From: Solibacillus isronensis
GTDB taxonomy: Bacteria > Bacillota > Bacilli > Bacillales_A > Planococcaceae
Assembly (NCBI RefSeq): GCF_900168685.1
Contig: NZ_FVZN01000014.1
Span: 2,046,001 to 2,110,000, forward strand
Reading direction: 5' to 3'
Length of the DNA: 64,000 nucleotides
Each line of letters opens with the position of its first letter. Positions within the stretch are counted from its first letter, which is position 1. This document shows positions 9,817-17,383 of this stretch, one piece after another. The position numbers and the translations under genes are program-made. Under the pieces are notes generated by a model. The model saw nothing but the letters and a program-made list of their open reading frames with translations. It had not been told where the DNA came from and did no database searches.

Positions 9817-9844
9817 ACGTTAATTGCGCTCTTCACATATACTA
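9817..9844 (+). promoter_or_regulatory. Possible sigma-K-type promoter before the small membrane protein
   Basis: AC (9817-9818), 17 bases, CATATACTA (9836-9844) matches the mother-cell sigma-K pattern AC-N16/17-CATANNNTA known from B. subtilis. The motif is loose, so chance is possible. Confidence 0.3.
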
Positions 9845-9863
9845 TGCAAAAGGAGTCTGGACA

Positions 9864-10055
9864 TTGCGAAAAAACTACAATCCTTATTTATTGCCTCCAT
9901 GGCTGCGAAAATTCCGTTTCTTTATGCGCCATTGTATTTTGCCGATTACGATTTTTCAGGCGATCCGAACGGTGTTACTTCCGACAACGGGTGATATATT
10001 GTTGCTGGCCATTCTAATTTTATTTACTTACTTATTGCTCACAGATTTCATTTAA
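9864..10055 (+). CDS. Small hydrophobic protein, unknown function
   Basis: 63 residues starting at TTG (9864), with AAAGGAG eight bases upstream. The N-terminus is basic and aromatic (PPWLRKFRFFMRH), followed by two short hydrophobic segments (about residues 22-40 and 44-60), so a small membrane protein is likely. It stands alone on the plus strand between the valS leader and the SpoVID-like gene, ending at a strong bidirectional terminator. I do not recognise the family. A sigma-K-like motif upstream and the sporulation gene next door hint at a late sporulation role, which is inference only. Confidence 0.65.
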   Translation: MRKNYNPYLLPPWLRKFRFFMRHCILPITIFQAIRTVLLPTTGDILLLAILILFTYLLLTDFI

Positions 10056-10063
10056 AATCTGCA

Positions 10064-10116
10064 ACAAAAAAATGTTCCGTAAGCTTCAATTCTTACGGAA
10101 CATTTATTTATTTTTT
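10064..10116. terminator. Bidirectional terminator
   Basis: Perfect 13-bp stem AATGTTCCGTAAG / CTTACGGAACATT (10071-10083 with 10092-10104), an 8-base loop, an A-run on the left and a T-rich tail on the right. It serves the plus-strand small gene and the convergent minus-strand SpoVID-like gene. Confidence 0.9.
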
Positions 10117-10695
10117 CAATTGTATTTGCACGCGACTATATGCATCGGCCAACTGTTCCAGGAAATCAAGCTCATGGGGAACGGTTTGGGCCATCTGCGT
10201 TGATTCTACCTCTTTTTCCGCTTGAAGTCGGGGTTGTACTTCTTCTACAGGCTGTTCAACAACGATTTCTTCAACTGGTGCCGGCTCCTCTACTTCAGCA
10301 ATTGCTTGTACTTTCTTTTCCACATCACAATGGACTGCCCAGCTGCATGAGCAATAGCCATTATTCGGTTCCAATTTAATATCATTAATGCGAAGTGAAA
10401 CAGCTTCAATATCATCGTTCGGAAAGTCTACTGAAAAAGGCAGGGCATATTCGAAATAACCATGATCTTTTTCAATATCCATATGCTCGATATAGATACC
10501 TTCCTCAATTTCATCCTCGCGTGCTACATGATCAAATTGAATATTTCCTTTTACTACATAAATTCCTCTTACTACGACGGAATCTTCGCTAATCTCTTCA
10601 TGCCATTTCGGTTCTACTACTATTTTAGAATTCTCTTGAACATTTCCTAATTGCTTTGGAAATGTAAATGTCTCTTTCATTTCCCACTGTTGCAT
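10108..10695 (-). CDS. SpoVID-like spore coat assembly N-terminal domain protein (short form)
   Basis: 195 residues from the ATG at 10695, which follows GGAGGGG with suitable spacing; the upstream ATG at 10728 would translate through that ribosome site. The first ~135 residues look like the beta-rich SpoVID N-terminal domain (VVRGIYVVKGNIQFDH, YFEYALPFSVDFP). They are followed by a Glu/Pro/Val-rich tail ending FLEQLADAYSRVQIQLKK. B. subtilis SpoVID, the coat-encasement morphogen, is far longer and ends in LysM; no LysM is present here. The gene lies between hemL and valS, exactly where spoVID is found. Function is inferred from position and partial similarity. Confidence 0.6.
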   Translation of the reverse strand: MQQWEMKETFTFPKQLGNVQENSKIVVEPKWHEEISEDSVVVRGIYVVKGNIQFDHVAREDEIEEGIYIEHMDIEKDHGYFEYALPFSVDFPNDDIEAVSLRINDIKLEPNNGYCSCSWAVHCDVEKKVQAIAEVEEPAPVEEIVVEQPVEEVQPRLQAEKEVESTQMAQTVPHELDFLEQLADAYSRVQIQLKK

Positions 10696-10758
10696 AAAAA
10701 ATCCCCTCCCTACGCTTACATTATGCATAGAAAGGGAATTTATGATTTATTTATGAGA

Positions 10759-12048
10759 TTATCTCGCTAATTTTTCAAAGACATTATGGAATGCCTGAAC
10801 TGTTTTTGCGATATGTTCTTCTGTATGCGCCGTTGAAATAAATAGTCCTTCAAATTGTGATGGAGGCAGGAAAATTCCTTCTTCGGCCATAAGCTTGAAG
10901 TATTCTGCAAATAGCTCTAAATCCGAACTTTTCGCTGAATCAAAATCAATAACATCTTCGTTTGTGAAGAAGAAACCAATCATTGACCCTGCACGATTCA
11001 CTGTATGTGGAATATTATATTTCGTCGCTGCCGCACGGAACCCTTCTTCCAACTGGTCCCCTAGTTTGCGGAAATATTCATATGAGTCTTTGTTCAGGCG
11101 GCTTAATGTTTCATAGCCGGCTGTCATTGCAAGCGGATTACCTGATAATGTACCTGCTTGGTAAATCGGACCTGCCGGAGCGATTTTCTCCATAATTTCG
11201 CGCTTTCCGCCAAATGCACCAACCGGTAAACCTCCGCCGATTACTTTACCTAAACAAGTAAGGTCAGGTTTAATTCCGTAATATTCCTGGGCACAGCCAT
11301 AGTCTACACGGAAGCCTGTCATAACTTCATCGAAAATTAAAACCGTTCCATTTTCTTCTGTCAGTTTTCGCAGCCCTTCAAGGAAACCTGGTTGTGGCGG
11401 AACAACACCCATATTGCCGGCAACCGGTTCTAAAATAACTGCAGCTAAATCCGCACCGAATTTTTCGAATACTAATTTTGCTGATTCCAAATCATTATAA
11501 GCAACCGTTAATGTATTTTTGGCAATATCAGCCGGAACACCCGGTGAGTCAGGTAAACCAAGTGTCGCTACACCCGAACCTGCTTTAATCAGCAGTGAAT
11601 CCCCATGACCGTGATATGAACCTTCAAACTTCAAAATTTTGTCGCGTCCAGTGAATCCACGCGCTAAGCGAAGTGCAGACATCGTTGCTTCTGTGCCTGA
11701 TGATACAAAACGAATCATTTCCACTGAAGGCAAACGGTCCATTACAAGCTTCGCCAATTTGTTTTCTGAAACAGTAGGTGCACCAAATGATGCGCCTTTA
11801 GCTGCCTGATCCTGAATAGCCGAAACAACTTCCGGGTGTGCATGTCCTAAAATTAACGGACCCCATGATAAAACATAGTCAATATATTCATTGCCATCAA
11901 TATCTTTAATTACTGCACCTTTGCCCGAATCCATAAAAATCGGATCCAAGTTTACTGATTTAAATGCACGTACAGGAGAGTTTACTCCGCCTGGCATTAA
12001 ATCAACCGCTTCTGTAAATGCTGCTTTTGACTTTTCATAACTACGCAT
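10759..12048 (-). CDS. hemL: Glutamate-1-semialdehyde 2,1-aminomutase
   Basis: PLP enzyme converting glutamate-1-semialdehyde to 5-aminolevulinate, last gene of this hem operon. The ATG at 12048 has GGAGG nine bases upstream and gives 429 residues, the standard length; the frame also opens at 12087, inside hemB. Seen: [15 protein letters not shown] (phosphate site), [19 protein letters not shown] with the PLP-contacting Asp, and [11 protein letters not shown] with the Schiff-base Lys at about 268. The start overlaps the end of hemB by a few bases, showing translational coupling. Confidence 0.97.
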   Translation of the reverse strand: MRSYEKSKAAFTEAVDLMPGGVNSPVRAFKSVNLDPIFMDSGKGAVIKDIDGNEYIDYVLSWGPLILGHAHPEVVSAIQDQAAKGASFGAPTVSENKLAKLVMDRLPSVEMIRFVSSGTEATMSALRLARGFTGRDKILKFEGSYHGHGDSLLIKAGSGVATLGLPDSPGVPADIAKNTLTVAYNDLESAKLVFEKFGADLAAVILEPVAGNMGVVPPQPGFLEGLRKLTEENGTVLIFDEVMTGFRVDYGCAQEYYGIKPDLTCLGKVIGGGLPVGAFGGKREIMEKIAPAGPIYQAGTLSGNPLAMTAGYETLSRLNKDSYEYFRKLGDQLEEGFRAAATKYNIPHTVNRAGSMIGFFFTNEDVIDFDSAKSSDLELFAEYFKLMAEEGIFLPPSQFEGLFISTAHTEEHIAKTVQAFHNVFEKLAR

Positions 12049-12049
12049 A

Positions 12050-13030
12050 TTATTTTTCCTCCAACCAACGACAGACGTCTTTTGCATGATAAGTAATGAT
12101 TAAATCGGAACCTGCACGCTTCATACCTAATAATGTTTCCAGCACAACCGCTTTTTCATCGATCCAGCCATTTTGAGCAGCTGCTTTTACCATTGAATAT
12201 TCGCCTGATACATTATACGCTACAACAGGTAATGGGAAGCTGTTTTTCACATCACGGATAATATCCATATAGGCTAATGCCGGTTTCACGATTAGGAAAT
12301 CTGCACCCTCTTCAACGTCCGAAGTTGCTTCGCGAATCGCTTCCATTCTATTGGAAGGATCCATTTGATATGTTTTGCGGTCACCGAACTGTGGTGCTCC
12401 TTCTGCAGCTTCACGGAATGGTCCGTAATAGCTTGAAGCGTATTTCACCGCATAAGACATAATCGGAATATGCTGGAAGCCTGCTGAATCCAATCCTGCG
12501 CGAATCGCCGTTACAAACCCGTCCATCATGTTCGATGGTGCAATAATATCAGCGCCGGCTTTTGCTTGAGAAATGGCTGTACGCGCCAATACATCAAGTG
12601 ATGGATCATTTAACACTTGATCGCCTTCAATGACACCACAATGACCGTGGTCCGTGAATTCACATAAGCAAGTATCTGCTACGACTAGTAGTTCTGGATG
12701 ACGCTCTTTAATTAAACGTGTTGCTTCCTGCACGATGCCGTGATCATGGAAAGCACCTGTACCTACTGCATCCTTTTCTTTAGGAATTCCGAAAAGTAAT
12801 ACCGCACGAATGCCTAAGTCTACAATTTCATCCACTTCAGCTGCCAAGTTATCTAAAGATAATTGGAACACGCCCGGCATTGAACTTACAGGGTTTTTAA
12901 CATTTTCTCCTTCAATAATAAACAACGGATAAATAAGGTCTTCTTTTTGTAGGTATGTTTCTTTTACGAGTGCACGCATCGCTGCATTTTGACGTAAGCG
13001 ACGGTGACGTTGGAAATATAGTTCTGTCAT
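12050..13030 (-). CDS. hemB: Delta-aminolevulinic acid dehydratase (porphobilinogen synthase)
   Basis: Condenses two 5-aminolevulinate molecules to porphobilinogen. 326 residues, standard length. The two active-site lysines lie in [15 protein letters not shown] and [12 protein letters not shown]. The metal-site region reads [15 protein letters not shown], with the three Cys of the zinc-dependent class. The ATG at 13030 overlaps the hemD stop as ATGA. Part of hemA-hemX-hemC-hemD-hemB-hemL. Confidence 0.97.
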   Translation of the reverse strand: MTELYFQRHRRLRQNAAMRALVKETYLQKEDLIYPLFIIEGENVKNPVSSMPGVFQLSLDNLAAEVDEIVDLGIRAVLLFGIPKEKDAVGTGAFHDHGIVQEATRLIKERHPELLVVADTCLCEFTDHGHCGVIEGDQVLNDPSLDVLARTAISQAKAGADIIAPSNMMDGFVTAIRAGLDSAGFQHIPIMSYAVKYASSYYGPFREAAEGAPQFGDRKTYQMDPSNRMEAIREATSDVEEGADFLIVKPALAYMDIIRDVKNSFPLPVVAYNVSGEYSMVKAAAQNGWIDEKAVVLETLLGMKRAGSDLIITYHAKDVCRWLEEK

Positions 13031-13770
13031 TTTGTCTGTTCCTCCAGGATGAGCTGTTCAATTACAGCTTGCATCGTATAGATTTTCGGTTGCACCATTG
13101 GCTGAACCCCGTATTTTTCAAGGGCTGCTGTTGTTACATGACCAATCGATGCAAATTTCACATTTTGCCAATCTACATGCGGCACAATATGCTCAGCATA
13201 AATATCTACCGCAGAAGGACTGGCGAATATTACAATCGGATGTTTTTCTGTCAGCAGGCATTGTTTTAACTGCGAAAAATATTTTCTGCACGGACGTGTT
13301 TCATAAACGGTCCATTCATCCGCTCCAGTACCTTCATGAATCGTCTTTTTCGCCATCGATCCGCGTACAAATAATGCACGTTCACCTGGCTCCATTGAAA
13401 ATTCTTTCACAAATACATCAGCACTGTAGACAGTTGGCATAAAATGAATTTCATAGCCGTGCTCCTGCAATAAAGCAGCTGTCTTTTCACCGACAGCTGC
13501 AATTTTCAGAGTGCCCGGGATCGTCTGTTCATGCCGTATACATTTATCGATAAAGCTTTTTACGGCATTTTGGCTCGTAAAAATAAGCCACTGATATGCA
13601 GGTAATTCACGAAAATAGTATTCATCTTCCTTAGAAACCTTTTCTACTGTTTCGATTAATGGATAATTATAAACTTTCCCGTCATGTTGCTCAATCAATT
13701 GCTCTACAGACCTTACAACCGCCGAGCCTGTAATAATTAATGTTTTTCCTAAGAGTGCATTACTCGGCAT
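13027..13770 (-). CDS. hemD: Uroporphyrinogen-III synthase
   Basis: 247 residues. Closes and inverts ring D of hydroxymethylbilane to give uroporphyrinogen III. The sequence is poorly conserved across the family, but it has the expected two-lobe pattern, with [13 protein letters not shown] in the first lobe, [12 protein letters not shown], and [10 protein letters not shown] near residue 180. It overlaps hemC by 11 bases and hemB by 4, in the usual hemC-hemD-hemB order. Operon position makes the call firm. Confidence 0.93.
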   Translation of the reverse strand: MPSNALLGKTLIITGSAVVRSVEQLIEQHDGKVYNYPLIETVEKVSKEDEYYFRELPAYQWLIFTSQNAVKSFIDKCIRHEQTIPGTLKIAAVGEKTAALLQEHGYEIHFMPTVYSADVFVKEFSMEPGERALFVRGSMAKKTIHEGTGADEWTVYETRPCRKYFSQLKQCLLTEKHPIVIFASPSAVDIYAEHIVPHVDWQNVKFASIGHVTTAALEKYGVQPMVQPKIYTMQAVIEQLILEEQTK

Positions 13771-14692
13771 CTAACTCAGCCTTTACTTTTTGAATTAAGT
13801 CAAAGGCACCTTGCTCCGTTAATTTTGCGGCAACTGCTTTACCAACTGAATCCGCGTCAGTCCCTGTTAATGTTTCCTTATATGTTACAGAAGCATCCGG
13901 TGCTGCCACTAAACCTGTCAAAGTAATTGTATCACCATCTACTGTTGCATAGCCGGCAATCGGCACTTGGCAGCCACCATCCATCGCAGCTAAAAATGAA
14001 CGCTCGGCATGTGCTGTAGCCCATGTTGTAGCATCTGTTAATTTTGCCAGTTGCTCAAGCAGCTCCGCATCATCCGCGCGGCATTCAATTCCTAATGAAC
14101 CTTGCGCAACAGCTGGAAGGCAAATATCTGTATCTAAGTATTCCGTTACGACATCATCGCTCCAGCCAAGTCGTTTTAGTCCTGCTGCCGCTAGAATAAT
14201 CGCATCGAAATCTTCTGTTTCCAGTTTTTTCAGACGTGTATCGACATTTCCTCGAATCCACTTAATTTCAAGATCCGGACGTGCTTGTAATAACTGTGCG
14301 CTACGACGTAAAGAACTCGTACCAACGATTGCACCTTTTGGCAGGTCGGCAAATTTCACATGACCATTTGAAATGAAAGCATCACGCGCATCTTCGCGTG
14401 GAGGAATACAGCCAATGATTAGCCCTTCAGGCAATACGGCAGGCATATCTTTCATCGAATGCACAGCAAAATCTATTTCTTTATCATATAGAGCTTGTTC
14501 GATTTCTTTAACGAATAGACCTTTACCACCAACTTTAGAAAGCTGTACATCTAAAATGCGGTCGCCTTTTGTTACAATTTCCTTGATTTCAAAATCAAAT
14601 GGTACGCCAGCTTCTTTCAACTCATTAATAAACCAGTTAGTTTGTGTTAATGCTAATTTACTTTTTCTAGATCCTACAATAATTTTTCTCAC
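13760..14692 (-). CDS. hemC: Porphobilinogen deaminase (hydroxymethylbilane synthase)
   Basis: Assembles four porphobilinogens into hydroxymethylbilane. 310 residues. Seen: [13 protein letters not shown] at the N-terminus, [22 protein letters not shown] with the catalytic Asp, [11 protein letters not shown], and [14 protein letters not shown] with the Cys that carries the dipyrromethane cofactor (about residue 241). It starts at ATG 14692, 23 bases after the hemX stop, and overlaps hemD. Confidence 0.97.
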   Translation of the reverse strand: MRKIIVGSRKSKLALTQTNWFINELKEAGVPFDFEIKEIVTKGDRILDVQLSKVGGKGLFVKEIEQALYDKEIDFAVHSMKDMPAVLPEGLIIGCIPPREDARDAFISNGHVKFADLPKGAIVGTSSLRRSAQLLQARPDLEIKWIRGNVDTRLKKLETEDFDAIILAAAGLKRLGWSDDVVTEYLDTDICLPAVAQGSLGIECRADDAELLEQLAKLTDATTWATAHAERSFLAAMDGGCQVPIAGYATVDGDTITLTGLVAAPDASVTYKETLTGTDADSVGKAVAAKLTEQGAFDLIQKVKAELDAE

Positions 14693-14715
14693 GTTACTCC
14701 GACCTTTCTATTCTG

Positions 14716-15543
14716 CTAGACCCACAGATGGAAATTTGATAATTTGCTGCCGAGGAAGAAATTAATGACAACGAGTAAAAATAAATAAATATGCACCTGT
14801 GCATATACCATGCCGATTAATTTCCCTTTCCGATGCAGCAAAAAAATAATTAAGTAAACAATCGATACGATAAACGAGCCTAAAATTTTCACATCGAAAA
14901 CGGAAACATTCTCTAATGTTAAAAATGCCCATTCTAACCCTAAAATTAAACTTATTAATAGCAATGGAATACCAATAATGGTAGATAAATTAATCCACTT
15001 AACCATTTGCTGTAAACTTGGCAATCGTGACCATAAATTCGTAAACTTTTTTTGCTTTAATATGCGATATAAAATTAAATACAGCAGCGAGAAGACAAAC
15101 GCAACCGAAAAAGCGGCGTATGACACAATCGCAAAACTAATATGGATTAACAGCATTTCCGAAACTAATGAATCACCGACAATCTGATCATTAGTTTCCG
15201 GTGCAAATAAATGAATTGTCATAAATACAAAGCTCAATACGTTAATAAAAAACACCGGTAAATCAACCCGTACAATACAATGAAGGATAATTGAAAGTGT
15301 CGTTAAGAGCCATGCATAAAAGAATACCCCTTCATACAATGACAATATCGGAAATCGTTTCGTTTCAATGATAAATAAGACGATAAATAGAGTTTGCAAC
15401 AACCAGACGATGGAAACAAACCAGAAGGCTACACGTCTGAATTTTATATTTTTATAAAGGTAGTCTGTAAAATAAAGTACGATACAGAGCCCATAGAGAA
15501 TGATCATGAGCTCGTATAATCTTGTCATTACCATTTCTGTCAT
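14716..15543 (-). CDS. hemX: HemX, CcsA/cytochrome-c-assembly-like membrane protein
   Basis: 275 residues from ATG 15543 (AGGAG nine bases upstream; a GTG at 15549 is only three bases from it). Eight hydrophobic helices are visible, and the family resembles CcsA/ResC. In B. subtilis, HemX is the second gene of the hem operon and lowers HemA amount, though it is not needed for heme synthesis. The same position here supports the name. An apparent terminator (15571-15623) lies between hemA and this gene. Confidence 0.88.
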   Translation of the reverse strand: MTEMVMTRLYELMIILYGLCIVLYFTDYLYKNIKFRRVAFWFVSIVWLLQTLFIVLFIIETKRFPILSLYEGVFFYAWLLTTLSIILHCIVRVDLPVFFINVLSFVFMTIHLFAPETNDQIVGDSLVSEMLLIHISFAIVSYAAFSVAFVFSLLYLILYRILKQKKFTNLWSRLPSLQQMVKWINLSTIIGIPLLLISLILGLEWAFLTLENVSVFDVKILGSFIVSIVYLIIFLLHRKGKLIGMVYAQVHIYLFLLVVINFFLGSKLSNFHLWV

Positions 15544-15570
15544 ATGCACCTTCTCCTGATGGAACTTACT

Positions 15571-15623
15571 AAAAAAAGCGCTTTCGCTATCTATAATTTT
15601 ACCATATAGATACGAAAACGCTT
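15571..15623 (-). terminator. Long hairpin with T-run between hemA and hemX (possible attenuator)
   Basis: On the minus strand a stem of about 18 bp, AGCGTTTTCGTATCTATA paired with TATAGATAGCGAAAGCGCT, is followed by TTTTTTTA. It has the shape of a factor-independent terminator, but hemX starts only 28 bases further on with no promoter visible between. Partial read-through or regulated antitermination is therefore expected. Confidence 0.8.
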
Positions 15624-15681
15624 ATGATTTATTTGAATAAAGTGCTTCAATAAGGCTCAATGTCTATTGGCTATTGTTCAA

Positions 15682-17037
15682 TTAATAAGAGAAACCTGGT
15701 TTTAAAGTTACCTCTTTTGCTGTTTCACTGTTTTTTACTTCCGGACGTAATTGCTGTACTTCTTGCTGCACTTCGTCTTCAATACCGAAGATTTGCTGGA
15801 ATAATGCAAGCTGTGCTTCCGCATTTTTCTCGTTCGCAAGTTCTTTCGCTTGTAGAATCGGCGTTTTCAATAGCTGATTAATAATCGATTTTGTATGCTT
15901 GTTTAAAATTTTGCGTTCGCGCTCTGTTAAATTTGGCATTTTGTTTTCGATACTCATCATTGTTTCTTCCTGAATAGTTGCCGCTTTTTTGCGCAAAGCA
16001 GAAATAACAGGCACGACACCAAGTGTATTAAACCAATCTTTAAATTGAATAATTTCCTCTTGAATCATCGCCGTAATTTCATTTGCCGCACGTTCACGCT
16101 CAGCCAAGTTTGCTTGTACAATTCCTTGAAGGTCATCAATATCGTAAAGGAATACATTTGGCACATCGCCGATACGTGGATCTAAATCACGCGGTACCGC
16201 AATATCGACCATAAATAACGGATCGCCCTTACGGAATTTCGCTACATCTTTCATCAAGTCCTGATCGATGACATAGTCTGTTGCTCCAGTTGAACTGATT
16301 AAAATATCCGCTTCAAGCAGCGTACATTGCAGCTCATTCATTGCTTTTGCATCTCCATCAAACTTAGATGCCAAGTTTTGAGCTTTTTCAAATGTACGGT
16401 TAATCACCGTTACTTTTCCTACACCATTTCCGTACAGGTTTTGAATTGCAAGCTCACCCATTTTACCGGCACCTAAAATGGCTACATGCTTATCTTTTAA
16501 AGAACCAAAGATTTTTTTGGCCAGTTCCACGGCAGCATAAGATACAGAAACAGCATTTTCCCCAATCGCTGTTTCACTATGGGCACGTTTTGCGAATGTT
16601 ACGGCCTGTTTAAATAATTGGTTGTACACTGTACCAGTTGTACCAATTTCCTGACCTTGTAAAAAACTTTTCTTTACTTGTCCTAAAATTTGCGTTTCCC
16701 CAAGCACCATGGAATCAATACCAGCCGTTACACGGAATAGATGGTTTAATGACTCATCTTCTTCACGGATGAATAAGTGATCCTCAAACTGTTCCATAGG
16801 TATGTTAAACCAGTTCGCTAAAAATTGTTTAATATAATAGCGACCAGTGTGTAATTGATCAACAACCGCATAAATTTCAGTACGGTTACAAGTAGAGATT
16901 ATTACATTTTCCAATATGCTTTTTTGCTTTTGTAGCGCTTCCATAGCATTCGGAAGATCCGATTCGATAAACGAGAGCTTTTCACGAATTTCTACTGGCG
17001 CTGTTTTATAATTCAGGCCTACTACTAATGTATGCAT
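15682..17037 (-). CDS. hemA: Glutamyl-tRNA reductase
   Basis: NADPH enzyme reducing Glu-tRNA to glutamate-1-semialdehyde, first committed step of C5 heme synthesis. From ATG 17037 the product has 451 residues; a GTG at 17049 would add four. The nucleophilic Cys is residue 50 in [25 protein letters not shown] and the Rossmann motif [12 protein letters not shown] follow, and a helical C-terminal dimerisation domain is present. Upstream lies a long leader with a PerR-type box at the promoter (17287-17301), as known for B. subtilis hemA. Confidence 0.97.
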   Translation of the reverse strand: MHTLVVGLNYKTAPVEIREKLSFIESDLPNAMEALQKQKSILENVIISTCNRTEIYAVVDQLHTGRYYIKQFLANWFNIPMEQFEDHLFIREEDESLNHLFRVTAGIDSMVLGETQILGQVKKSFLQGQEIGTTGTVYNQLFKQAVTFAKRAHSETAIGENAVSVSYAAVELAKKIFGSLKDKHVAILGAGKMGELAIQNLYGNGVGKVTVINRTFEKAQNLASKFDGDAKAMNELQCTLLEADILISSTGATDYVIDQDLMKDVAKFRKGDPLFMVDIAVPRDLDPRIGDVPNVFLYDIDDLQGIVQANLAERERAANEITAMIQEEIIQFKDWFNTLGVVPVISALRKKAATIQEETMMSIENKMPNLTERERKILNKHTKSIINQLLKTPILQAKELANEKNAEAQLALFQQIFGIEDEVQQEVQQLRPEVKNSETAKEVTLKPGFSY

Positions 17038-17219
17038 GAACCCCCACACCTCACACGTTCTAATTCATTAATTTTATTGTAACATAATGACAGCATGATT
17101 CTAGTTTAGTTTGTGAACATGCTTTGAAAGTATTTACTAAATTTACTTAATTAAATCCAAAAACAACTTTTAAATTGTCAGTGGATGTTTAAACCTTTGT
17201 ATCTATACCCTAACTTCAG

Positions 17220-17252
17220 AAAAATACATCTTGTCACTAAGAGTGCAAGATG
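17220..17252 (-). promoter_or_regulatory. Hairpin with T-run in the hemA leader
   Basis: Minus strand CATCTTG-CAC...GTG-CAAGATG (17252-17228), then TATTTTTC. It lies about 55 bases after the predicted hemA start site and 180 bases before the ATG. It could attenuate hemA transcription. Confidence 0.5.
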
Positions 17253-17286
17253 AAGTCTTTTCGGAAAAGGATGTTGAATTGTTAAA

Positions 17287-17301
17287 TTAGAATTATTCTA
17301 A
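17287..17301. promoter_or_regulatory. PerR-type box at the hemA promoter
   Basis: Perfect 7-1-7 palindrome TTAGAATTATTCTAA. The B. subtilis PerR consensus is TTATAATNATTATAA, matched here at all but one symmetric position. It lies just downstream of the predicted -10 box, covering the start site, a repressing position. Fur or Zur would be the alternatives, but the half-site is closest to PerR, and hemA is a known PerR target in B. subtilis. Confidence 0.75.
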
Positions 17302-17305
17302 TGTA

Positions 17306-17334
17306 AGTTTAACAAAGTTCGACATAGATTTCAA
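17306..17334 (-). promoter_or_regulatory. Candidate sigma-A promoter of hemA
   Basis: Minus strand TTGAAA (17334-17329), 17 bases, TAAACT (17311-17306). The PerR-type palindrome begins five bases after the -10 box. The gene start is about 270 bases downstream. Confidence 0.55.
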
Positions 17335-17344
17335 TCATTCAAAC

Positions 17345-17373
17345 CAAAAAAGAAGCTCACTTTATGAGTGAGC
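17345..17373 (-). terminator. Terminator after the vWA surface-protein gene
   Basis: Minus strand GCTCAC...GTGAGC stem (17373-17355) followed by TTCTTTTTT, 11 bases beyond the stop codon. It partly abuts the hemA promoter. Confidence 0.85.
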
Positions 17374-17383
17374 CTCTATTTTG

